Source of the DNA: Candidatus Thorarchaeota archaeon
Lineage (GTDB): Archaea > Asgardarchaeota > Thorarchaeia > Thorarchaeales > Thorarchaeaceae
Direction: 5' to 3'
Assembly (NCBI GenBank): GCA_016840385.1
Contig: JAEOSL010000025.1
Coordinates: 1-33,289, forward strand
Length of the DNA: 33,289 bases
Part shown: positions 15,369 through 21,603 of the stretch, piece by piece
Layout: each line of letters starts with the position of its first letter
Numbering within the stretch: the stretch's first letter is position 1
Made by a program: the position numbers and the translations under genes
The notes under the pieces: model-generated
Database searches by the model: none
What the model saw: only the letters and a program-made list of their open reading frames with translations
Told to the model about the DNA's origin: nothing

Positions 15369-15818
15369 ATGACGTATTCAAAGACACCATTGAAAGACAA
15401 ATCCGTGAAAGACCTCGAGTTTCTGACAGGTCATTGGAAGGGCGAAACAGGAGAAGATATCGTTGAAGAATACTGGTTACCTGAAATGTACTCCAACAAA
15501 GCCTGTGTCTTTCGGTGGATCAAAAAGGGTGAAATCTACATTTATGAATTAGTTTCACTTGTTGAGCGAAACGACGAGATTCACATGTTACTCCGTCATT
15601 TCGATAAGGCATTCACCGCTTGGGAAGAGAAGGATGGTCCTAGGGACTTTGTTGTAACGAAAGTATCAGAAACTGAGGTCGTCTTTATCGATACCCAAAA
15701 ACCCGATGGCGGATTTCTCAGATACAATACAAGCAAGAAGGATACACTCGAGTTCTTTGATCATGAACCTGATGGGACAGTCAATTTCTCACTCAAATTC
15801 AAGAAAGTACGATTATGA
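15369..15818 (+). CDS. DUF6265-like protein (lipocalin-type beta barrel)
   Basis: A 149-residue soluble protein. It has the DUF6265 pattern: an early FLTGHWKGE motif, then VEEYWLPE, FRWIKKGEIYIYELVSLVE and MLLRHFDKAF, with a strand-rich remainder ending in a VNFSLKFKKV strand. The family is predicted to form a small beta barrel that binds a hydrophobic ligand, with no proven role. No signal peptide is visible, so it is cytosolic. ATG 15369 is preferred over a GTG at 15357. A T-rich run after the stop (about 15848-15855) may terminate it. Confidence 0.8.
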   Translation: MTYSKTPLKDKSVKDLEFLTGHWKGETGEDIVEEYWLPEMYSNKACVFRWIKKGEIYIYELVSLVERNDEIHMLLRHFDKAFTAWEEKDGPRDFVVTKVSETEVVFIDTQKPDGGFLRYNTSKKDTLEFFDHEPDGTVNFSLKFKKVRL

Positions 15819-15902
15819 GCCATGATGAATCATTTCAACTATATACTCTTTTTTTCTAGGCTATACTCATAAGGAAAGAGCTCTAAAAGAGCGCGAGTGG
15901 AT

Positions 15903-16790
15903 ATGTCCGGACAATTTCAAATTAGACTCGATAATTCTTTTGTAGATATCTGTCTGATGCTCATCGAAAATAAGACGAAAGATATCTTTGATGATCTAAT
16001 TGTTCACCCTGCCGCAATGAAGATTCATGCGCACGCAATCCGTTTTTCCAACACAACTGAGTCAATAGAGGTCTTTTGGAGAGAGATTGTTGACGAGTAT
16101 TTCAATCAGGAGATGGGGGATCGTATTATCTCTGCAATTGAATTCTTAGAAGAGAATGAAGGTCTATTAGCATCATCAATAGATGAAGTCGCTGAATATC
16201 TTCCCAAGGACCTTCAGCTGGAGTGTAAACTATACACTATGGTAGGATATGATATCGGAATTGTGTCTGAGGGTTCAGTGTTCTTGAATATCGCTCATCC
16301 ATTTTTCAAGGAGAACCCATGTGAATTAATTTTCATATCAATGCATGAGGTACATCATGTTGGATACGTCCATTATAATCCAACTTTTTCTTTTTCAGAG
16401 ATCGAGAGGCTGTCAGATTTGAGAGATGCTGTTCGCTATCCAACTCATCTAGAGGGTCTTGCTGTTTATGCACCACTAAGAAAAAGAATAGAAACAGGAT
16501 GTATTGTTCATGAAGACTATTCAGCACTGATGGATAAGGAAATAGCTGAACAGAGAATGATGCAGTACTTTGATTTGGTAACAGAGTTTGAAAGAATATC
16601 GGACAGGACTATAACAGATGACGATTTCGGAATATTTGACCCCATGAGTGAAAAAGGGAAACGCCTGTGGTATGTGACAGGCGCATACATGGCTAAGATG
16701 ATCGATGAAAGGTTGGGTCGAAAGACGCTCAACGACACTGTTAGACAAGGACCAAGCAGTTTCTTTGATATTTACAATTCAGTTCGATGA
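15903..16790 (+). CDS. HExxH zinc metallopeptidase-like protein
   Basis: A 295-residue soluble protein. Residues 148-152 read HEVHH within MHEVHHVGY, the zinc-binding HExxH motif, and a Glu in THLEGLAVY 36 residues later (about 184) is a likely third ligand, as in gluzincin-type enzymes where an E-G-(L)-A helix supplies it. The N-terminal 140 residues are helical with no recognised domain. There is no signal peptide, so it acts inside the cell. The substrate is unknown. The ATG at 15903 is chosen over GTG 15897. A small GCTCT/AGAGC stem (15880-15892) lies in the short leader just upstream. The 3' end is convergent with the RHH gene and shares a terminator. Confidence 0.8.
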   Translation: MSGQFQIRLDNSFVDICLMLIENKTKDIFDDLIVHPAAMKIHAHAIRFSNTTESIEVFWREIVDEYFNQEMGDRIISAIEFLEENEGLLASSIDEVAEYLPKDLQLECKLYTMVGYDIGIVSEGSVFLNIAHPFFKENPCELIFISMHEVHHVGYVHYNPTFSFSEIERLSDLRDAVRYPTHLEGLAVYAPLRKRIETGCIVHEDYSALMDKEIAEQRMMQYFDLVTEFERISDRTITDDDFGIFDPMSEKGKRLWYVTGAYMAKMIDERLGRKTLNDTVRQGPSSFFDIYNSVR

Positions 16791-16901
16791 ATCACCGATG
16801 ATACTACGTGGTGAGGAAGGCATGGCTGATTTCACGGTGGCTTCGGGTCTCTCGATTACCTTCGTAAAAAGCTATACGGTGATTATTGAAAAAGAATGAG
16901 G

Positions 16902-16934
16902 AAGAGAGGAATAACCTCTCTTGATTATTTTTTT
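16902..16934. terminator. Shared terminator between convergent genes
   Basis: Stem 16902-16909 / 16915-16922 (AAGAGAGG / CCTCTCTT) with a 5-base AATAA loop, followed on the plus strand by eight T (16927-16934). It serves the metallopeptidase-like gene on the plus strand and can also act for the RHH gene on the minus strand, being 28 bases past its stop. Confidence 0.75.
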
Positions 16935-16949
16935 AAACTACATCTGTTT

Positions 16950-17333
16950 CTATTTATCCTTGACAATTTTATCTACATTTCTGCATTTTGTCAGAACCTG
17001 CAATTTGGTCAAGGAATCGGGGATTATCACTGTCTTGGACTTCCTTATCTCGTCGACATATTTGTCAAACAACTCCCAATCAACATCATCACTGATGGTA
17101 AGGACTTTGATACCATTGAACCCAATGGGTCCACCTACAGACTCCAGTTCATCTCTTGTCAGGGTCAATTCATCCTGATCCTCGATAGTGAATCGTTTCT
17201 CACTTGTTTCCTCAAGAAAGATCCGCATAACTTGCGTCACCAGCTCTCCTATTGGAATACTTCTCCTTCGTGCTTCGGCTGAAAAGAGGCTATAGACGCT
17301 ATCGTCTATACCTCGTATCGTTACATCAGTCAC
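16950..17333 (-). CDS. Ribbon-helix-helix regulator with a C-terminal extension
   Basis: A 127-residue protein. The first 45 residues match the ribbon-helix-helix (CopG/Arc) fold: a strand VTIRGIDDSVYSLFSAEA, then a basic RRRSIPIGELVTQVMRIFLEE helix pair. The remaining 80 residues are acidic and mixed, with a strand-helix pattern (IKVLTISDDVDWELFDKYVDEIR), perhaps a ligand or partner domain. The start is GTG 17333, supported by GAGGGTG 7 bases upstream, in the gap after the stop of the previous gene. It is the second gene of a two-gene unit with a small membrane protein. A toxin partner was sought and not found. Confidence 0.8.
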   Translation of the reverse strand: MTDVTIRGIDDSVYSLFSAEARRRSIPIGELVTQVMRIFLEETSEKRFTIEDQDELTLTRDELESVGGPIGFNGIKVLTISDDVDWELFDKYVDEIRKSKTVIIPDSLTKLQVLTKCRNVDKIVKDK

Positions 17334-17347
17334 TTGATCACCCTCGC

Positions 17348-17671
17348 TTACATCTCATCCAAGACGATGCTTGGAGAATTCTTGATGAAACCAGCAATGG
17401 CCATCACTAGGGCTCCAAAGAGTATCACTGCAGTAGAGATGATGATCTCCAAGTTCAGTGGAATGATTCCCAAAAAGAAGAGCATCATGAAAGATCCAAT
17501 GAATGTTATGAGAAATCCGAAAAAGAGGACCATCACCCACGCAGAGCTTGCTACCTCTATCTTCCGCTGTTGCTCATCGATCTCTTGGAATCTCTTACGC
17601 ATTCGAATGCGTTCTTCATTATCATTATTGGTTAATTCGTCGGTTGTAATTGTTATCACCATTATCACCAT
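17348..17671 (-). CDS. Small two-helix membrane protein upstream of the RHH regulator
   Basis: A 107-residue protein (ATG 17671, or 17662). It has a charged N-terminal region with a helical, Arg/Glu-rich stretch (RIRMRKRFQEIDEQQRKIE) that may form a coiled coil, followed by two membrane helices (about 48-70 and 74-96). A TTATAA box about 18-27 bases upstream suggests a leaderless message. It ends 14 bases before the RHH gene, so the two form an operon and the RHH protein may repress or follow this membrane protein. No family recognised. Confidence 0.7.
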   Translation of the reverse strand: MVIMVITITTDELTNNDNEERIRMRKRFQEIDEQQRKIEVASSAWVMVLFFGFLITFIGSFMMLFFLGIIPLNLEIIISTAVILFGALVMAIAGFIKNSPSIVLDEM

Positions 17672-17737
17672 ACGCACCAAACGGTTATAAGTTTGCTGGT
17701 GGTTACAAATTTACATGTGGAGTTAAAAACAAGATTG

Positions 17738-17757
17738 GGGGAGCCTGATTGCTCCCC
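17738..17757 (-). terminator. Terminator of the ferredoxin gene
   Basis: Stem GGGGAGC / GCTCCCC (17738-17744 and 17751-17757) with a 6-base loop, followed by a T-rich run on the minus strand (CTTGTTTTTAAC). It is about 43 bases past the stop at 17801. Confidence 0.7.
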
Positions 17758-17800
17758 TGGAAAAAACTATATCTGTTTCATTTGGCGTTGGACGGGAATC

Positions 17801-18223
17801 CTAATCCTTGATACCCCACCAATCCGGAACCTCGTGGTCCAGCCAAACAGGGTCCGGAGTGATTCCATCCTCTGTGTCTTTTCCACGACTGTCATGGATC
17901 ACACTGTTGAATGTTTCACTTATACTCACTGTCATGTCATCCTCCACTGACACCTGACATGCGAGGAAGACAGCGGGATGATCGAATTGAGTTGCACCAA
18001 ACTTGATCTTCTTCTCAAAGCGGTCATGTTGCGCCTTAGTCTTTTTTGTTGGTACTCCCTTGTGAATGGTGACCCTGCAGGTAGTGCATTTGGCATTACC
18101 TCCGCATTCGTGGACTACTTCAGTTTCATGGTCGATAAGGGCCTTGAGGAGCTTTGTCCCCTTTTCTACTGTGATTTCCTTCTGGACTTCCATCATGAAA
18201 TCGACAACTGTTACTATTGGCAT
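17801..18223 (-). CDS. 2Fe-2S ferredoxin (plant type)
   Basis: A 140-residue electron-transfer protein with the plant-type 2Fe-2S site: Cys40, Cys46 and Cys49 in HECGGNAKCTTCRV, and Cys89 in FLACQV. The spacing C-x5-C-x2-C and a distant fourth Cys fit this family, and the N-terminal beta-grasp strands are also present. It carries an acidic C-terminal tail of about 45 residues (with PDPVWLDHEVPDWWG) beyond the normal fold, which may bind a partner enzyme. No partner reductase or oxygenase is adjacent. It begins at ATG 18223 with a CAGG element just upstream and ends at a good terminator, so it is a single-gene unit. Confidence 0.9.
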   Translation of the reverse strand: MPIVTVVDFMMEVQKEITVEKGTKLLKALIDHETEVVHECGGNAKCTTCRVTIHKGVPTKKTKAQHDRFEKKIKFGATQFDHPAVFLACQVSVEDDMTVSISETFNSVIHDSRGKDTEDGITPDPVWLDHEVPDWWGIKD

Positions 18224-18326
18224 AAACCTGAAACAAGTACATTCCTACTAAAATGGGTTGTGAGAGAGATTTTGTGATAGGGAATCATGTCCGACGGTCA
18301 AGTGTAAGATATACCTGTTCGATGAG

Positions 18327-19124
18327 CTACTGAAGCAGGTCTACCATATCATTTAGTTTTGAATCATCACCAACGAGCCTACGGACATTCCTGTGATTAA
18401 GCACCTCAATCTCTTCTGGAGTAGTCTTCCTTATTGAGGCAATTGTCTTCATTATGTCAGAAAGGACCTTCGAGGGTGGAGTGTAATTCTGTCCCTTCTC
18501 TAAGACATCGACTTCTAATATCAACAGGTCGTCATGAACCCGAGCAATTCTTTCTTCAAAGTATTCCCGTCTGTTTCCAGATAGGGCTCTTTCTGTTATC
18601 CCATAAGAAACATAGAACCCGTTGTCATTTAGTTCATCAATCATCTCGACAGGTCCACTGAAGGAGTGGAATATTCCCTTCTTGATACCGTAACTCTTCA
18701 TGACCTCTAATCCCTTAGGTTCAAGTCCATTTCTGAAATGGCAATTCATTATCTTGTTTTGCTTCTCAGCTGCCTTGAGAAAAACCTCAAAGAGTGCATC
18801 CTGTTCTTCCGTGTTTGACTTGATCCTCTCACCTTCATGCAGTCCGATCTCTCCAAGCATCAGTGCATCATCGCACAATCGTGCTACTTCATCAAGTCTG
18901 TCCATATACTCATTAGCATACCATGGTAGAATCCCAAAAGAGGGAAAGATATACTCGGATTGCTTTGCGTAGTCCAGAGTCTTCTCATATGAAGGAGTAT
19001 CACAGGTTTGCGCCCATGTCACAATCTTGTTTGCTGTGATGTCATCAATTGTTCGCTTACGAAGTTCATCGTCTGATAACCATGGTTCATCTAAATGTAA
19101 GTGAGTATCAATCATCAAATTCAT
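18327..19124 (-). CDS. TatD-like metal-dependent hydrolase
   Basis: A 265-residue TIM-barrel amidohydrolase-like protein. Metal ligands visible: HxH (THLHLDE, His8 and His10), a Glu in LGEIGLHEG, His in NCHFRNG, His in GIFHSFSGP, and an Asp in LLILEVDVLEKG, where TatD proteins normally have an ETD. All the ligand positions are filled. TatD enzymes are nucleases in some cases, but the divergent middle and the absence of the ETDxP motif leave the substrate open. The start may be ATG 19124 or 19115; TTAGGAGAG lies directly upstream. It is transcribed divergently from the tautomerase. Confidence 0.85.
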   Translation of the reverse strand: MNLMIDTHLHLDEPWLSDDELRKRTIDDITANKIVTWAQTCDTPSYEKTLDYAKQSEYIFPSFGILPWYANEYMDRLDEVARLCDDALMLGEIGLHEGERIKSNTEEQDALFEVFLKAAEKQNKIMNCHFRNGLEPKGLEVMKSYGIKKGIFHSFSGPVEMIDELNDNGFYVSYGITERALSGNRREYFEERIARVHDDLLILEVDVLEKGQNYTPPSKVLSDIMKTIASIRKTTPEEIEVLNHRNVRRLVGDDSKLNDMVDLLQ

Positions 19125-19234
19125 CTCTCCTAACTATGTCATCAGACTCTAGAATGAACGAGTATCATTCTTTCGAACAACGCATGAATTCAGCTTTTAC
19201 ATAATTATTAATATCGAGAATCTAAGGTGAATCC

Positions 19235-19438
19235 ATGCCGACTATTGATGTTAAGATTTGGAAAGGTGTATCTGAAGTTGCTGCGGAAAAAATCATCTCA
19301 GGAATTACGAATGTCTTTGTCGAATTAGGAATTCCAGAGCAAGCAGTCGAAGTAATTATTCATGAAATCCCAAAAGCTCACTGGGGAATTGGGGGAAAAC
19401 CTGCTTCGAAGGTGATGGCAGACGCAAAGCCGCCTTAG
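19235..19438 (+). CDS. Tautomerase-superfamily (4-OT-like) small protein
   Basis: A 67-residue protein with Pro directly after the initiator Met, the catalytic base of the 4-oxalocrotonate tautomerase family once Met is removed. The HWGIGG element matches the family HFGIGG. Compared with Pseudomonas 4-OT, as recalled, the two substrate-binding arginines are missing: Arg11 is Val and Arg39 is Glu, with Phe50 as Trp. The enzyme is therefore unlikely to act on 4-oxalocrotonate. AAGGTGA sits just before the ATG, so this start is good. Neighbours give no substrate clue. Confidence 0.88.
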   Translation: MPTIDVKIWKGVSEVAAEKIISGITNVFVELGIPEQAVEVIIHEIPKAHWGIGGKPASKVMADAKPP

Positions 19439-19554
19439 AAACAACTGAGTAATATATCAAATCTTGTGTTTTTCCCTTTTTGAAACCTCAATTTGGGTTA
19501 ACGAGCTAATTGATATCACCACCCGAATAGTACTTCTATTAGGTGAAATTGAAA

Positions 19555-20211
19555 ATGGATAATCTTGGAAAAGATGATTGGTCTGCGGATGACCGAGTTC
19601 AGAGAATGATTAAACGATATCCTATGAGTTATCATAACCTCTTCTGGTCTGCTCTGCAACGGCTGGTTGGGTCAAAGCCGAAAGATGTAGTGGCGGACTT
19701 TGGTTGCGGTCCTGGTCTTCTGCTTGTGGACTTGGTCAAGAAGTTTCATGCAAAATTCGTGTATGGGTTAGATGATAGTGAGAACATGCTCAAGCAGGCT
19801 GCAAGATTCCTCAGTGAAACCATGTCTGATGAGCAGTTTACTCTTCAGAGAATTAATTTTGATGAATCCAAGATTATGCTAGACCCAGATACATTAGATT
19901 TTGCTTTTGCAGGACATATGTTCCATGAGATTGCTGATCCAAATGACCTCACCTCACAAGTATTTACAGCACTGAAATCAGGAGGACAGTTTGCCATCTT
20001 CGACTTTGTATCTGGAAATCTAGAGGGTTTTGTCAGACGCATGGTAAGTGCAGGAATGGATGCGGAACATGCGAGAACTCGTTATCCACATATGTGTAAA
20101 CATTCAGTAGATGACCTTACTGACTTTCTATCCAAAGTTGGATTTTCGGATATTGCATTTGAAAAAACTGATGAGGATTCTCGCGCAGTTGTTGTGAGTG
20201 TCAAAAAGTGA
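19555..20211 (+). CDS. Class I SAM-dependent methyltransferase
   Basis: A 218-residue Rossmann-fold methyltransferase. Motif I is VVADFGCGPGLLL (about 51-63), the acidic end of strand 2 is YGLDDSENML, and FAFAGHMFHEIADP matches the post-II region of the UbiE/Methyltransf_11 type. The C-terminal part ends in a typical LSKVGFSDIAFEKT strand. The acceptor is unknown. ATG 19555 is preferred to GTG 19543; AGGTG lies about 10 bases upstream. A second, unrelated-type methyltransferase follows on the same strand after a 168-base gap with its own promoter, so they are probably separate units. Confidence 0.9.
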   Translation: MDNLGKDDWSADDRVQRMIKRYPMSYHNLFWSALQRLVGSKPKDVVADFGCGPGLLLVDLVKKFHAKFVYGLDDSENMLKQAARFLSETMSDEQFTLQRINFDESKIMLDPDTLDFAFAGHMFHEIADPNDLTSQVFTALKSGGQFAIFDFVSGNLEGFVRRMVSAGMDAEHARTRYPHMCKHSVDDLTDFLSKVGFSDIAFEKTDEDSRAVVVSVKK

Positions 20212-20288
20212 AGCATTGTTCATCTCTACATCTTTCTCATATTTAATTTCAAAACTGCATCTGTTTCTCTTGTCGATAAACACCAAAT

Positions 20289-20373
20289 TATGAAACATGA
20301 GTTCATATGCGCGATGACGTGGAATATATATATTCGAGCTGAAACGTTAATTGTTTCATTATTCTAACGAGGG
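20289..20373 (+). promoter_or_regulatory. Promoter with palindromic TATA box and TGAAAC repeats
   Basis: Upstream of the 20380 gene. GAATATATATATTC (20322-20335) is a perfect palindrome and contains the TATA box. TATGAA-acatgag-TTCATA lies at 20289-20307, and TGAAAC-gttaatt-GTTTCA at 20340-20358, across the predicted transcription start. TGAAAC also occurs at 20291. A GAGGG element at 20369-20373 is the ribosome binding site. This looks like a regulated promoter. Confidence 0.6.
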
Positions 20374-20379
20374 AAAAAA

Positions 20380-21405
20380 ATGGTAGAAAGCAGTTCCGCT
20401 CCGCTCAATCCAGAGCTAATCAAAAAGATTGCACTTGATGCCTACCCGGCTTTCGCTATGCTTGCTGGAGTGAATCTTAATCTGTTTGCTTTACTCAAAG
20501 GGAAAACAATGACTGCCCAGCAAATGGCTGACGCACTGGATGTACGGACTGACAAGCTTGAGCCTTTGCTCTATGCACTCGTCGCTGCAGGGCTGCTCAG
20601 TCTTATTGACGAGCGTTTCGAGAATACAATCGAATCAACACAGTACTTGATACCAGAAGGATCCAAATTCGTGAGAGACCATCCCTTTCTTAATCCCTTG
20701 ATACTGTCATGGAATTTCCAAGCAGCTCTGAAGACTTCAGAAACTATTCGTATCGGAAAACCCCAGTTGCCATATGATTTCTCCAATAGGAGCGAAGAGG
20801 ACTTGATGCAGGATTTCCAATGGACACAGCCTATTGCACTGAGAGCTGGTCGCGAGCTTGTTGCAAAGTACGATTTCTCATCCTTTCGGACACTGGTGGA
20901 TATCGGAGGAGGTCCAGGTGGTCTTTCAATTGCAGCGACAGAGCAACTTCCTCACCTTCAAGCAACAGTTATGGACTTACCCACAGTCACGCCTGTCACA
21001 AAGCGATTCATTGAAGAAGCTGGTGCTACAAATCGAGTAGGAGTAGAAACTGTCGATGTTGTGACAGCGACATTGACCGGTTCATACGATGTCGCAGTTC
21101 TCAGAGCTCTCATCCAAGTACTCAAACCGGATCAAGCACGTCGCACACTCAAGAATGTCCACGCAATTGTAAAACCCGGTGGAATGATCTATGTCTTGGG
21201 GCACATTTTAGACAACTCCCGCATCTCACCATCCGAAGAAGTCTGGCACAAACTGAGCAGTATTAACTACTATGACGTTCCCGCTCCTTACACAGAGGAA
21301 GAGCATCGACGATGGCTAACTGAAGCAGGCTTCGTTAGAATCAGACGCGATATACTACCAAATTCTGACGGTATCATGATTGCCAAAAAATCCGCGGCTC
21401 CTTGA
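20380..21405 (+). CDS. Winged-helix/SAM O-methyltransferase-family protein
   Basis: A 341-residue protein with the layout of plant and bacterial O-methyltransferases: an N-terminal winged-helix dimerisation domain (about 10-100, with MADALDVRTDKLEPLLYALVAAGLL) and a C-terminal SAM domain with motif I LVDIGGGPGGLS (about 169-180), an acidic strand-2 end (TVMDLPTV), and the PGG turn of a later strand (IVKPGGMIYVLG). The catalytic His of COMT-type enzymes (LHDW) is replaced by Gln in LRALIQVLKPDQ, so it may use another mechanism. The substrate is not known. The start has GAGGG upstream and a clear promoter. Confidence 0.9.
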   Translation: MVESSSAPLNPELIKKIALDAYPAFAMLAGVNLNLFALLKGKTMTAQQMADALDVRTDKLEPLLYALVAAGLLSLIDERFENTIESTQYLIPEGSKFVRDHPFLNPLILSWNFQAALKTSETIRIGKPQLPYDFSNRSEEDLMQDFQWTQPIALRAGRELVAKYDFSSFRTLVDIGGGPGGLSIAATEQLPHLQATVMDLPTVTPVTKRFIEEAGATNRVGVETVDVVTATLTGSYDVAVLRALIQVLKPDQARRTLKNVHAIVKPGGMIYVLGHILDNSRISPSEEVWHKLSSINYYDVPAPYTEEEHRRWLTEAGFVRIRRDILPNSDGIMIAKKSAAP

Positions 21406-21493
21406 ATTCCAAGTGACAAATCTGGACTATTTCTTCTGATTTCAGTTTGCTCTTCTATTGAGTGTGATAGATTCTGAAAAAAAAGGAGAGCTG

Positions 21494-21517
21494 ATGGCTG
21501 ACGAAAAACATCCCTAG
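21494..21517 (+). other. Seven-codon mini-ORF with a strong ribosome binding site
   Basis: In the 198-base gap before the 21604 gene, AAGGAGAG is followed four to five bases later by ATG GCT GAC and a stop at 21515-21517. The frame one base back stays open for about 23 more codons. It could be a leader peptide, a decayed gene start, or chance; support is weak. Confidence 0.25.
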
Positions 21518-21603
21518 ATCTGAAACCTCTGACGGACCGAATCGGAAAAGAAGGAAAGACGGTTCCTCGGCACACATTTTAGTCCGGAAGAGTGCCATTC
21601 TGT

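Noticed and set aside
16705..16899. A 64-residue frame after the metallopeptidase-like gene
   Set aside because: It overlaps the last third of that gene and its unique part has no ribosome binding site.
16950..17671. A classical toxin-antitoxin pair
   Set aside because: The RHH protein fits an antitoxin, but its partner shows no toxin fold or motif, only two membrane helices.
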